Below, piece by piece: positions 1 through 8,435 of a stretch of DNA of 64,000 nt; positions within the stretch are counted from its first letter, which is position 1; each line of letters begins with the position of its first letter. The notes beneath the pieces were generated by a model. It made no database searches. It saw only the letters and a program-made list of their open reading frames with translations, and was not told where the DNA came from. The stretch is from Azotimanducus sp965199815 (GTDB lineage: Bacteria > Pseudomonadota > Gammaproteobacteria > Pseudomonadales > Azotimanducaceae), in assembly GCA_965199815.1 (NCBI GenBank), contig CBDATE010000028.1:124001-188000 (forward strand), written 5' to 3'. The position numbers and the translations under genes were made by a program.

Positions 1-378
1 GCCTTCGAGATAGAACCCAGGTGGCTGGTGGAGGCGGCTTCAAGGCGACAGAAGTGGATTGATCAGTCGCAGTCGCTGAATCTCTATATCGCCTCCGCAT
101 CAGGGCGCAAGCTTGATGTTACCTATCGCATGGCGTGGCTTCGTGGGTTGAAGACCACCTATTATCTGCGCGCCACAGGGGCGACGAGCACCGAAAAGTC
201 CACTGTATCCGCGCTGCCTGCACACCTGAATCAGCCCGCCGCGCGCCCTTCTTCGGCCCCCGAGGCATCGCAGTCGGCCGCATCCACTTCGGTAGATACC
301 TTCGCGCAAGGGCCGCGCCCGGCACCCGTACCTGCGGTTTGCGCTATTGACGACCCGGAGTGCGAAGCCTGCCAGTAA
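1..378 (+). CDS. nrdA: Ribonucleoside-diphosphate reductase, alpha subunit (C-terminal part)
   Basis: This is the carboxy end of the large subunit of a class I ribonucleotide reductase, which makes deoxynucleoside diphosphates for DNA synthesis. The frame is open from base 1, so the gene begins upstream of the window and about 125 codons are visible. The stretch RRQKWIDQSQSLNLY is the conserved NrdA barrel motif. The last residues, CAIDDPECEACQ, carry a C-x6-C-x2-C arrangement, the tail cysteines known in this family to re-reduce the active site. The 65 or so residues between are Ala/Pro/Ser-rich, as expected for the flexible tail linker. nrdB follows 66 bp downstream on the same strand. Confidence 0.93.
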   Translation, partial: AFEIEPRWLVEAASRRQKWIDQSQSLNLYIASASGRKLDVTYRMAWLRGLKTTYYLRATGATSTEKSTVSALPAHLNQPAARPSSAPEASQSAASTSVDTFAQGPRPAPVPAVCAIDDPECEACQ

Positions 379-444
379 TTGGCACATCGCAGCCCGTACA
401 TCCTGGATATTACTTTTATAACAGCGGAGGAGGCAGCCAAGCCC

Positions 445-1704
445 ATGAAGGCCTTGAATTGGGACGATTACGACCACGATCAGGAGCTCGCGGACGCTGC
501 GATGATTCCTGATGCAGTGGCGGCTGCAGCGACGGGAGCCACCGTACCCGGCATCACAACGGCCGAGCGCCGGCAGCAGCCCCAGGCTCGCGGAAAACCC
601 CGGCCCCGGGCGAGAGGTACGGAGCCACATTCGTCTTCAGTTGTCGCCTTCGCCCCGCCCACACCGAATTCGGAAGCTGACAGCGGCGAACGGGTGACCG
701 TGGATCAGAAGCGCATGATCAACTGCCGCGCTGACCTCAATCAGCTGGTGCCATTCAAATATCAGTGGGCATGGCAGAAGTATCTTGATGCTTGCGCCAA
801 TCACTGGATGCCGCAGGAAGTCAACATGTCCGAGGATGTCAAACTGTGGAACTCGGCGACCGGCCTGTCAGACGATGAGCGCACCATCGTCAAGCGTAGC
901 CTGGGGTTCTTCTCGACGGCGGACTCGCTGGTGGCGAACAATCTGGTGCTTGCGGTGTATCGGCTCATCACCAACCCCGAGTGTCGGCAATATCTGCTGC
1001 GACAAGCCTTTGAGGAAGCGATTCACACGCATGCCTATCAGTATTGCATCGAGTCCTTGCGCATGGACGAGGGCGAAATATTCAACATGTACCACGAGGT
1101 GCCTTCGGTAGCGCGCAAGGCATCCTGGGCGCTCAAGTACATACGCGCCATATCCGACCCCACCTTCACCACCGGCACACCGGAGACGGATGCCGAGCTG
1201 TTGCGCAACCTGATCGCCTATTACTGCGTCATGGAGGGCATGTTCTTCTATTGTGGATTTACGCAGATTCTGTCCATGGGCCAGCGCAACAAGATGACCG
1301 GCATCTCCGAGCAGTTTCAGTACATCCTGCGCGACGAGTCGATGCACGTGAATTTCGGCATCGATGTGATCAATCAGATCAAGGCCGAGAATCCGCACGT
1401 TTGGGGTGAGGACATGCAGCAGTGTGCATCGGACATGATCGTCGATGGCACCAATCTGGAGATCGAATATGCCCGCGACACCATGCCGAGGGGTGTGCTC
1501 GGCATGAACGCCAATATCATGGAGGAATATCTGCACTTCATTGCCAATCGCCGACTGGCGCAGATTGGCCTCGAAGAGCGATTCCCCGGGGCGCGCAACC
1601 CTTTTCCCTGGATGTCCGAGATCATGGACCTCAAGAAAGAAAAGAACTTCTTTGAAACGCGCGTCATCGAGTATCAGACCGGCGGCGCGCTGAACTGGGA
1701 TTAG
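445..1704 (+). CDS. nrdB: Ribonucleoside-diphosphate reductase, beta subunit (tyrosyl-radical)
   Basis: Small subunit of class Ia ribonucleotide reductase. It holds the di-iron centre and the tyrosyl radical that NrdA needs. I chose ATG 445 because GGAGGAGG lies about 11 bases upstream; the frame is open back to a TTG at 379 without a good ribosome site. Visible iron ligands and radical site: E191 and H194 in EEAIHTHAYQY, Y198 as the radical tyrosine, E264 in MEGMFFY, E298 and H301 in RDESMH. The E191-x2-H194-x3-Y198 spacing matches E. coli E115/H118/Y122, so this is the Tyr-radical form and not the Phe-bearing class Ic. About 85 N-terminal residues form a Pro/Arg/Ala-rich extension after a short MKALNWDD start. 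Confidence 0.95.
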   Translation: MKALNWDDYDHDQELADAAMIPDAVAAAATGATVPGITTAERRQQPQARGKPRPRARGTEPHSSSVVAFAPPTPNSEADSGERVTVDQKRMINCRADLNQLVPFKYQWAWQKYLDACANHWMPQEVNMSEDVKLWNSATGLSDDERTIVKRSLGFFSTADSLVANNLVLAVYRLITNPECRQYLLRQAFEEAIHTHAYQYCIESLRMDEGEIFNMYHEVPSVARKASWALKYIRAISDPTFTTGTPETDAELLRNLIAYYCVMEGMFFYCGFTQILSMGQRNKMTGISEQFQYILRDESMHVNFGIDVINQIKAENPHVWGEDMQQCASDMIVDGTNLEIEYARDTMPRGVLGMNANIMEEYLHFIANRRLAQIGLEERFPGARNPFPWMSEIMDLKKEKNFFETRVIEYQTGGALNWD

Positions 1705-1730
1705 GGAAACCCTGAATAACAGAGTTTCCC
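1704..1730 (+). terminator. Hairpin at the end of nrdB, first-hairpin module of the repeat family
   Basis: GGGAAACCCTG, then AATAA, then CAGAGTTTCCC forms a strong stem-loop starting on the last base of the nrdB stop codon. It can act as a terminator for nrdB and, read the other way, for the convergent lipoprotein gene that ends at 1744. No long T-run follows. The same hairpin heads the larger repeat elements at 16845, 25267 and 44381, so it may be a repeat remnant that now serves as a terminator. Confidence 0.6.
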
Positions 1731-1743
1731 CGTGTGGCCAGCG

Positions 1744-3828
1744 TCAAGGGGTTTCAATCTCGCGCTCGAGGAGCGTGTGGTCGTCAGCGTCGAGAATCAT
1801 GATCACTACGTGTTCCGCGCTCGGCAGCGGAATGCGCGCGACCCAGGATACGAGATCATCATGCGCCCCTTGGTACACGGCCAGGGCCTGCTGATGCAGC
1901 TCCGCTCCGTCGAGACTTCGTACGCTGAGTCTGTAGTCCGTGTCAGCAGGCGGCATACGCGCAGGGCGTACGCTGCGATCAACAAAGAGCAGCGTCCAGA
2001 TGCCTGCTTCATCCACGGCACCGCTCAGGGCGAGACTCGGCCCGTTTGTCGGCACCTGATCTTGCCGGGCCTGCTGGCCGGTCGCTTCGCCAGTCGGCCC
2101 GCGCGTGAAAGCTTCACGGTCGAGCAGCGCCTTGTTGTAGTGATAGTCGGAGATGAACTTGGGTCGCTCGCGGCAGTAGCCCATGGTATCGACATAGTTT
2201 TCGTCCGGATTCACGAACCTGTCTTGCGTGAATAACCAACCTCGGTTCGGCCCTATGCCGCCGAGCGGGTAGGGATAGTCCGGGTCTGTGTTCGGTTCCC
2301 CGCACCCCGCCGCCACATGCAGCAATGACATGTCGTGCCCGACTTCGTGTGGGTGGATATTGTCAGTGCATCCACCATCAAACGAGGCGCTGATTGACAC
2401 CGGGCCGCCAAACCAGGAGCGTCCGCAGGACGAACCATCGTAGGGGTATCTGAAAATGCCGTGATAGAACTCCGTATTTGGGCCTCCGTCACGGTTCCAT
2501 CGTCGAATCACCTGACTGTGTGCTGCTACAACGTTCCACTCTTCACCCACAAACTCGATGGGACGATTGTCGAGCCGCGCTTCATAGGCACCGATTGGTA
2601 GCAGCGCGTAGATATTCCTCATATAGGCTTCCGGATCTATCTCTGAAGGTTCGCCATAGTCCGAATGTACGGGCACAAAGGTGATGCGAAATCTCGGCGG
2701 ATGCCAGCCCGCAATGGTGATGCTGGTTTCATTGTCTGTCTCGTTCGTCTCATCGACATCATCATCTGCATCAATTCCGAACTCCACCCGGTGGCCGCTC
2801 AGTGTCGATTCGCCCGCCAGATTGAAGGTGTATTCGCTTTCCCAGCGTTCCCGACCCGTCTCGCCCGGTGATCGCGTGGTCGCCTCCAGCGGGCTTGGCA
2901 GGGACGGGGTGAGCAGGGCATCTTCACTGTCGTACAGGGCGGCGTTGACCCGAGGCAGGGTCGGCGAATCGTGGGCAATGCGGCTGGCAAGCAGGGTTCG
3001 CCTACCCAGCAGCAGGCGCAGATGATCGACTGAAGTGTCGTCTTCGATATTCCAGGAGCGCACCAACGGCCCCTGAAACAATTCCACGGCCAGATGCCGT
3101 GCGTTGCCCGCGCGACAGCGCACCGACCAGCGTGTTGTCAACTCCTGCTCGTCGATCAGCAGGGCCAGGGGGGCATCGAATTGTGCTTGATCCGGGCAAG
3201 TAGCCGTCAAACGAGCGCCAACCACTTCATCCATTGCGGCGCTGCCGGTCGAGATATCGAATACGATGCCATCACGGTCGCTGGAAATCGACCATGACAC
3301 AGGGCCTTGACCGTCCCAACTCGACTTCGCTCGCCACTCGATGACTGACTCAGCCGCTCGCATGGGGTTCCCCTCGCTTGATTCCGGTAGCGTCACAAAC
3401 ATGAGATCAAGCGGTGGGCGCACACACTCAACGGTTGCCGGAAGTTCGATCGCCTGATTGTTGCCGGACACCAGAATGACACCACTCTCCGATCCGGGAT
3501 CTGCACAATTCGCTCGTGCGCTGATGTTGACAGAGCCTTGCGTCGCGGCGGTTCCGCCTCTACTGGACAGGGTCAACCGCGACATGGCAGATTCCAGGCT
3601 GAAGCTCAGGGTTCCGCCGCCGGTATTCCTGACCTGAAAACCGGTCGCTTCAATGCGCGCGCCCAGTGTTTGCGTCAAGGTCAGTGAACTGACATCAAGA
3701 TCAAGTTGCGGCTCGGGTTCGATGGTTCCTCCACCTGAATCTCCACCGCCACAAGCGCAAAGCAGTAGTGGAGTTACCAGTGGGCCGGTGCGTCGGAACA
3801 CTGACCCAAGCCTGCGAGAAATACTCAT
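1744..3828 (-). CDS. Secreted lipoprotein with metzincin-type zinc protease motif
   Basis: A 694-residue protein starting at the ATG at 3828. It begins with Arg-rich residues and a hydrophobic stretch ending LLLCACGGG, so C26 is a good lipidation site. The middle resembles beta-sandwich CARDB-like modules, including an acidic calcium-site-like run DADDDVDETNETDNE. The C-terminal third contains HEVGHDMSLLH, with the first His near residue 494. This fits the metzincin zinc site HExxHxxGxxH except that the usual Gly is Ser. Downstream, VDTMGYC looks like the Met-turn of the same fold. I infer a cell-surface peptidase. It is convergent with nrdB and may be a single gene, 57 bp downstream of the buf operon on the same strand. 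The substrate cannot be read from the sequence. Confidence 0.75.
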   Translation of the reverse strand: MSISRRLGSVFRRTGPLVTPLLLCACGGGDSGGGTIEPEPQLDLDVSSLTLTQTLGARIEATGFQVRNTGGGTLSFSLESAMSRLTLSSRGGTAATQGSVNISARANCADPGSESGVILVSGNNQAIELPATVECVRPPLDLMFVTLPESSEGNPMRAAESVIEWRAKSSWDGQGPVSWSISSDRDGIVFDISTGSAAMDEVVGARLTATCPDQAQFDAPLALLIDEQELTTRWSVRCRAGNARHLAVELFQGPLVRSWNIEDDTSVDHLRLLLGRRTLLASRIAHDSPTLPRVNAALYDSEDALLTPSLPSPLEATTRSPGETGRERWESEYTFNLAGESTLSGHRVEFGIDADDDVDETNETDNETSITIAGWHPPRFRITFVPVHSDYGEPSEIDPEAYMRNIYALLPIGAYEARLDNRPIEFVGEEWNVVAAHSQVIRRWNRDGGPNTEFYHGIFRYPYDGSSCGRSWFGGPVSISASFDGGCTDNIHPHEVGHDMSLLHVAAGCGEPNTDPDYPYPLGGIGPNRGWLFTQDRFVNPDENYVDTMGYCRERPKFISDYHYNKALLDREAFTRGPTGEATGQQARQDQVPTNGPSLALSGAVDEAGIWTLLFVDRSVRPARMPPADTDYRLSVRSLDGAELHQQALAVYQGAHDDLVSWVARIPLPSAEHVVIMILDADDHTLLEREIETP

Positions 3829-3885
3829 ATGCACTCTGCTTTCTTCGAGCTTGTGCCACCAAAGCACCCAGAGTACATGCAACCG

Positions 3886-4362
3886 TCAGTTTGCGCGCAT
3901 GGCCAGCCGCCCACCCCGCGCCGTCCCCGTGATGTGATCGACAGACAGGGTGCCCGGGCCTCGCGCCAGCAGATAGAGCAGCACCGCGGCCCACAGGAAG
4001 TGTGTGCTGAAGCCTGTTGGCAGGGCGATCTGGATTACCAGCGTCATGAGCAGCAGGCCGATACACGCATATCGGGTGGCAAGACCGGCGAACAGCAGCG
4101 CAGGCAACACATGCTCGCCAATTGCGGCAAGCTGAGCGGCGAGTTCCCAGGGGATGCCTGGCACCGGATGCACTTGTGTAAACAGGAATTCCTGACTGGC
4201 CTGCAACTCGAACAGGTTCCAGCCTTCCACCCTGGTACGACCGGATTGCCAGAACACCATACCTATGCCAAATCGGCAGCAGAGTGCGATGAGCGTGTGC
4301 GGAATTCGTTCACACCATCCTGCCAGGCGGCGAGACCAGCGTCCCAGCATTGATACGAGCAT
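3886..4362 (-). CDS. DoxX-family membrane protein (BufD/HvfD-like)
   Basis: A 158-residue integral membrane protein with about four hydrophobic segments, such as LIALCCRFGIGMVFW, FAGLATRYACIGLLLM and HFLWAAVLLYLLARG. The N-terminal GIGMVFWQSGRTRVEGW is a DoxX signature. It starts at 4362, only 4 bp after the DUF2063 gene stops, so it is the last gene of the buf operon. DoxX proteins commonly close DUF2282/DUF692/DUF2063 operons (gigD, hvfD). Their role is uncertain; a quinone- or redox-linked membrane function is assumed. Confidence 0.85.
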   Translation of the reverse strand: MLVSMLGRWSRRLAGWCERIPHTLIALCCRFGIGMVFWQSGRTRVEGWNLFELQASQEFLFTQVHPVPGIPWELAAQLAAIGEHVLPALLFAGLATRYACIGLLLMTLVIQIALPTGFSTHFLWAAVLLYLLARGPGTLSVDHITGTARGGRLAMRAN

Positions 4363-4366
4363 CAGA

Positions 4367-5149
4367 TCAAGCCTCCGTTCTGTTGTGATGTGTGGCGAAC
4401 ACGCCCCAGGAGAGCAGCTTCGCCAGCCAGTATGAAAAATCGGATGCACTCGGGGCCAGCTCCAGCGCCTCTGTGCTCGTGCCGCCAGAAGCGAGACAGG
4501 TGAATACCTGCGCGAATGCACCTTCGAGTCGGTAGAGTGCGGGCGATGTGTGCGGGCGCACGACAAGCAGCAGACACGCTTTCGCGGGCGGTGGCATTGA
4601 TGGAGCCTCCCAGGCCGCGAGCAGATCGAAGTTGCTCACGAGACTGCGCAGGCTCGTATGGCTCGTCAGGCGAAGTTGGCTCAATTCCTCTGGCTGCAGG
4701 CCGGAGAGTTCGGATGCTTTCAGAGGCATCTGATCCTGTGCATGGAAGGATTCATGCCAGTAGAGTTCGAGTGTCGCGAGCTCGGGCAGCCAGAGTGGAA
4801 TACTGCGACCGGGCGCGGGCGGTTCCCGCGCGGGCTGACGGGCGAGGAACCCGGCAAAACCTGCGCCATAGTGGATCATGGCCACATCAACCGGCGGGTG
4901 CTGACGTGCGAAGCTGAGCGCCAGTTCATCGAAGTGAGTGCCGCCGAGGGCGACTCGAACTCGCGCATAGCGGCGCTGCAGGCACTCCAGCAGGCTTGCC
5001 TGCACATTCTTGCGATACACGAACAGCCGATGACGGGCGAGACCGTCCTCATCTGCAATCCACGGCAGCGCTGCCTTGGGAGATTCCCCGAGCAGGGCTT
5101 TTGCCATATCGGCTTGCAACGCGCGCAGTTCAGTTGCCGGTCGCGACAT
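4367..5149 (-). CDS. bufC: DUF2063 protein, BufC/HvfC-like partner of the DUF692 enzyme
   Basis: A 260-residue DUF2063 protein. The N-terminal part (ELRALQADMAKALLG, then RHRLFVYRKNVQASL) matches the family, whose members deliver a peptide substrate to a DUF692 oxidase. ATG 5149 was chosen because MSRPATELRALQ is the usual start and it overlaps the end of the upstream DUF692 gene by 20 bp, implying translational coupling. The frame is open further upstream, but that extension is antisense-like and unrelated to the family. In bufferin, methanobactin and related RiPP systems the BufB-BufC pair modifies cysteines in the precursor peptide; the role here is inferred from that. Confidence 0.85.
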   Translation of the reverse strand: MSRPATELRALQADMAKALLGESPKAALPWIADEDGLARHRLFVYRKNVQASLLECLQRRYARVRVALGGTHFDELALSFARQHPPVDVAMIHYGAGFAGFLARQPAREPPAPGRSIPLWLPELATLELYWHESFHAQDQMPLKASELSGLQPEELSQLRLTSHTSLRSLVSNFDLLAAWEAPSMPPPAKACLLLVVRPHTSPALYRLEGAFAQVFTCLASGGTSTEALELAPSASDFSYWLAKLLSWGVFATHHNRTEA

Positions 5150-6005
5150 GCTCTTCGGCCTCGATGATGTCGTTGACTCTGGTTGCCTGCGCCAGCAGCA
5201 CATCAAGGGAGGGCACCCGCGTGTCCCACTCGACCAGAGTGTGAAGCTCGGAGACATTCTCCTGCGTCCTGAACCAGTTTTCATACAGCGTCCATACCGC
5301 ATCGCATACCTCGCTGCCATGATCGTCGATGCGGATGCTGTCATCCCCGGACGGCCCCAGAGGAACCACCGAGTGTCCGGCGAGATGTACCTCGGCCACC
5401 GCCCACCCCGGAATGCGTGCCAGCCAGGACGCGGCTGAAGTCCCCAGATTCGAACAGGAGACGAAGACATTGTTGATGTCGAGCAGCAGGCGACAGTCGC
5501 TGCGCTGCACCAGTTCGAGCAGGAAGTCCGGCTCCTCGATGGACGAGTTGCGAAAGCCGAGGTAAGAGGAAGGGTTTTCCACCAGCAATCTACGCCCGAG
5601 GGTGTCCTGAGCGCGGGCAAGATTATCCGTCACCACTGCCAGCGTTTCTTCGTTCAGTGGCAGCGGCAGGAGATCGTTGTAACAGGTGGTTTCGTCGCGG
5701 CACCAGGCGAGATGCTCGGACACAAGCAGGGGAGCGTAGCGCGCAACTACTTCTCGAAAGCGTCGCAGATGTCGCTCATCAAGGCCGTGAGCCGACCCCA
5801 GAGAAAGGCCGGTGCCATGAACAGACAGGGCGTAGCGGTCAGCTACCGCCTCGACGCAGGCATGTGGCGCGCCTCCGTCGCCCATGAGATTCTCCGCGTG
5901 TACCTCGAATAATGTCACCGGGTGGGACTGTACGGGGCGACGCAGCACTTCTTCGTAGTGCGCGGATTTGAGGCCGAGGCCAACCAATGGCCGCGCGCGG
6001 CTCAT
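5130..6005 (-). CDS. bufB: DUF692 multinuclear iron enzyme, BufB/HvfB-like
   Basis: A 291-residue DUF692 TIM-barrel protein of the MbnB/BufB group. These enzymes use iron to oxidise cysteine residues of a precursor peptide. Metal-ligand candidates are in HAENLMGDGG, SVHGTGLSLGS, VSEHLAWC, VENPSSYLG, LLLDINNVFVS, EVHLAGHS and DDHGSEV, all typical of the family in the right order. ATG 6005 gives MSRARPLVGLGLKSAHYEE, the usual start. It sits between the precursor gene bufA (104 bp upstream) and bufC (20 bp overlap). Confidence 0.9.
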   Translation of the reverse strand: MSRARPLVGLGLKSAHYEEVLRRPVQSHPVTLFEVHAENLMGDGGAPHACVEAVADRYALSVHGTGLSLGSAHGLDERHLRRFREVVARYAPLLVSEHLAWCRDETTCYNDLLPLPLNEETLAVVTDNLARAQDTLGRRLLVENPSSYLGFRNSSIEEPDFLLELVQRSDCRLLLDINNVFVSCSNLGTSAASWLARIPGWAVAEVHLAGHSVVPLGPSGDDSIRIDDHGSEVCDAVWTLYENWFRTQENVSELHTLVEWDTRVPSLDVLLAQATRVNDIIEAEEHVATGN

Positions 6006-6059
6006 CGCGCTCGACTGATCCTGATGTGTGCGCCCCTCATGAAGGCGACCCGATTCACA

Positions 6060-6074
6060 CGGGTCCAAGACCCG
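6060..6074 (-). promoter_or_regulatory. Short hairpin between bufA and bufB
   Basis: CGGGTC-CAA-GACCCG is a perfect 6-bp stem with a 3-base loop in the 104-bp gap between the precursor gene and the enzyme genes. Such an intergenic hairpin could stabilise the precursor message or cause partial termination, so that peptide is made in excess over enzymes. That role is inferred from position only. Confidence 0.35.
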
Positions 6075-6109
6075 CATCAGGTCGCGCTTCATCAAGGGCA
6101 GAAGATGCC

Positions 6110-6412
6110 TCAGGCGTCTTCCTGCTCGGCATCGGGTGCTTCCAGACTGCCGCCGGCAGCCTCGCAGGCCTCGGCGCTTTCAATCACCTTCCAGGCATAC
6201 GGATCATTGTCAACCGTTGAGGTGCCCGCACAGGAATTATTGCCTGCCGAGGCACAGTCGTTCTCACCGGCCAGAGCGACGCCGTAGCACCTGACGCTCT
6301 TGTCCGCATGGTCGTCGCCGTGTTTGTCCGCCAGGGCAGAACCGGCGGACAGCGCAAATGCGGTTGCAACCGCGCCAGCGACGAGGAGAGATGAAGTCTT
6401 GCGTTCAGTCAT
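6110..6412 (-). CDS. bufA: DUF2282 bufferin-type precursor peptide (BufA1-like)
   Basis: A 100-residue DUF2282 protein starting at ATG 6412. Residues 1-28 form a Sec-type signal ending ALA, as in other bufferins. The mature part has four cysteines, C42 (RCYGVALAGENDC), C53, C61 (NNSCAGTST) and C83, in the conserved DUF2282 arrangement. In characterised relatives the central cysteines are turned into thiooxazoles by the DUF692/DUF2063 pair and the periplasmic peptide binds copper. The His/Asp-rich HGDDHADKS just after the cleavage site may add metal binding. It is the first gene of the bufABCD operon. The C-terminal tail EAPDAEQEDA is acidic. Confidence 0.88.
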   Translation of the reverse strand: MTERKTSSLLVAGAVATAFALSAGSALADKHGDDHADKSVRCYGVALAGENDCASAGNNSCAGTSTVDNDPYAWKVIESAEACEAAGGSLEAPDAEQEDA

Positions 6413-6487
6413 GGTGATTACTCCAACAGTACAAGTGAGTGAGCCATCTTCGTTTCGCATCATACACGCAGGCGCGCATCTCCATGT

Positions 6488-6496
6488 TGCTATAAT
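6488..6496 (+). promoter_or_regulatory. Extended -10 promoter for the cytochrome c gene
   Basis: TGCTATAAT is an exact extended -10 element (TGn plus TATAAT) 32 bases before the TTG start of the cytochrome gene. No convincing -35 box precedes it, which is usual for extended -10 promoters. It lies in the divergent gap between bufA and the cytochrome gene. Confidence 0.5.
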
Positions 6497-6527
6497 GCTG
6501 CCCCTCTTGCCCTCAAGTTGAGATTTC

Positions 6528-6950
6528 TTGAAAGTCCCTGCGTCAATTGCATGCGTGTTCGCCTTGCTCCTCGTCAGTCTGCATCTCGGTGCAGCACCTC
6601 CCGGCACCCGAGACGAAATCAGCCAGCGCCTGCTGCCTGCCGGGAGTATTTGCCTGGCGGGAGATGACTGTGGCACGACGATGGTTTCTGTCTCGACAGG
6701 TGCCCGCAGTGGACAGGATGTGTATGACACCTTTTGTTATGCCTGTCATACGAATGGAGTCTCTGCGGCACCGATTTTCGGAGACCGCGACGCCTGGAGC
6801 TCGCGTCTCGACAAGGGGGCTGACGAACTCTGGCAAACCACCCTCTCGGGCATCAACCTGATGCCACAAAGAGGTGGTTGCGCGAACTGCACCGACGACG
6901 AATTGCGCGCTGCGCTCGATTACATGCTCGACGCAGTCGCAAGCAATTGA
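6528..6950 (+). CDS. Periplasmic cytochrome c5-type protein
   Basis: A 140-residue class I c-type cytochrome. The first 22 residues are a Sec signal. Heme attaches at C70-Y-A-C73-H74, and M112 in INLMPQRGG is the likely axial methionine. A further cysteine pair, GGCANC (C118, C121), is characteristic of the cytochrome c5 family. The start is a TTG at 6528 because no ATG or GTG fits upstream of the signal peptide. It is divergent from bufA. It is a soluble electron carrier; its partners are not evident here. Confidence 0.88.
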   Translation: MKVPASIACVFALLLVSLHLGAAPPGTRDEISQRLLPAGSICLAGDDCGTTMVSVSTGARSGQDVYDTFCYACHTNGVSAAPIFGDRDAWSSRLDKGADELWQTTLSGINLMPQRGGCANCTDDELRAALDYMLDAVASN

Positions 6951-6973
6951 ATATCCATTCGCAATTATCGTAA

Positions 6974-7798
6974 TCAGCCCCTGCGACCAGCTTCCAGTAC
7001 GACCTGGGCCTCGCTGCTGTGGAAGGGCGCGGGTGCCCCCGCCGTGGTGATGCCAGCGTCCACCGTCAAGATGTGTCCGGTCACGTAGCGGGCCTCGTCA
7101 CTGGCGAGATAGAGGATGGCGTTGGCAACATCCTCCGGCATGGCGGCGAAGCCGAGGGGTGAACCTGCCGCGATAGCCTCGCTCGCCGCATCAAGTGCGT
7201 TCGGGTCGCCACTGATGACATCGCCTGTCATGGCGCTCACTGTGCCTCCCGGTGCCACCGCATTCACCCTGACGCGGTGCGCGGAGAATTCCGAGGCGGC
7301 AGATTTGGTGATGCCTACCACGCCGTGCTTGGCCATGGTATATACATGCGGACCCTGTCCACCAAGGAGGCCGGCGGTGCTCGCCAGTGACACGATTGCT
7401 CCGGACCTCTGCGGCAGCATCACCCGTCCGGCGTGTTTGATGCCAAGAAACACGCCACGCGACAGGATAGCCATGGTGCGATCATAGGCTTCAGCGCTGG
7501 TATGAATGATTGAACCCACGGCACCCACCACGCCGGCATTGTTCACCATGCAGTCAAGTCGTCCAAACTCGCTCACGGCGAAGTCCACCGCCGCGGCAAT
7601 GGCCTCTTCACTGGTGACATCGCAATGCACAAACCGCGCTCCCGGCCCGAGTTCCGCCACCAGATCGTGCCCCTTGTCTTCCTGAATATCAGCGATGACA
7701 ACCTGTGCGCCTTCGGCAACGAAGCGTCGTGCTGTGCCTTCGCCCAGGCCGCTCGCAGCCCCCGTGATGAGCGCAATCCTGTTATCGAGTCTCGCCAT
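6974..7798 (-). CDS. Short-chain dehydrogenase/reductase (classical SDR)
   Basis: A 274-residue NAD(P)-dependent oxidoreductase of the classical SDR family, starting at ATG 7798 (MARLDNRIALITG). The cofactor motif TGAASGLG is at residues 12-19, DIQ after strand 2 suggests NAD preference, and NNAG follows at the usual distance. The catalytic Ser is in SLASTAG and the Tyr/Lys pair in YTMAK. The tail HILTVDAG is also typical. The substrate cannot be deduced. It is convergent with the cytochrome gene and divergent from ribH. Confidence 0.88.
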   Translation of the reverse strand: MARLDNRIALITGAASGLGEGTARRFVAEGAQVVIADIQEDKGHDLVAELGPGARFVHCDVTSEEAIAAAVDFAVSEFGRLDCMVNNAGVVGAVGSIIHTSAEAYDRTMAILSRGVFLGIKHAGRVMLPQRSGAIVSLASTAGLLGGQGPHVYTMAKHGVVGITKSAASEFSAHRVRVNAVAPGGTVSAMTGDVISGDPNALDAASEAIAAGSPLGFAAMPEDVANAILYLASDEARYVTGHILTVDAGITTAGAPAPFHSSEAQVVLEAGRRG

Positions 7799-7967
7799 GA
7801 TCAGGGTCCTCGTCTCGTTCCGACATGCTGAGCTGAAGCGCAGAATAACAGAGCCTGTACGAGTTGGGCGGGCTTCATTGCAATTGGTATGATGCTTGGC
7901 CATCGCCTGAAATTTCTGCGGAGTGCGAGTGAAGCGACCCCCGCTGAGACCTGTTGAGGACTCTGAA

Positions 7968-8435
7968 TTGACACCCCCGATACTGATGGAGGATGCGACT
8001 GTCGCCATCCTTGCGGCGAATTTTCATCAGGATCTTGTGAACCGCATGTTGGCGGATGCCCGCCAGACCCTGCTTGAACTTGGTATCGAGGAGGAGAACA
8101 TTGACGAATACCGTGTGCCCGGGAGCTTCGAACTGCCAACCGGTGCCGCCTGGCTCTGTGATTCGGAGCAATACGATGGCATCATTGCGCTCGGCGTGGT
8201 GATTCGTGGCGAAACCGCGCACTTCGACTATGTTTGCCAAGCGGCGGCCAACGGCCTGTCACAGGTGGCCGTGAAAACCGGGTATCCGATCATGTTTGGC
8301 GTACTGACGACCGATACCGTTGAACAGGCCATCGAGAGAATCGACGGGCGGGTAGAACGCAAGGGCGCGGATGTGGCGCGAGGCCTGGCCGAAATGATCA
8401 ACCTGGATATGGTCATTCAGAGGCTGGATGCGTGA
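7968..8435 (+). CDS. ribH: 6,7-dimethyl-8-ribityllumazine synthase
   Basis: Penultimate enzyme of riboflavin synthesis: it condenses 5-amino-6-ribitylaminouracil with dihydroxybutanone phosphate. Family motifs are VPGSFELP, IALGVVIRGETAHFDYV (with the catalytic His) and FGVLTTDTVEQAIER. I chose TTG 7968, which has TTGAGGA about 8 bases upstream and gives 155 residues, close to the E. coli length. GTG 7923 and ATG 7986 are in the same frame and possible. The stop overlaps the nusB start by 4 bp. Confidence 0.92.
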   Translation: MTPPILMEDATVAILAANFHQDLVNRMLADARQTLLELGIEEENIDEYRVPGSFELPTGAAWLCDSEQYDGIIALGVVIRGETAHFDYVCQAAANGLSQVAVKTGYPIMFGVLTTDTVEQAIERIDGRVERKGADVARGLAEMINLDMVIQRLDA

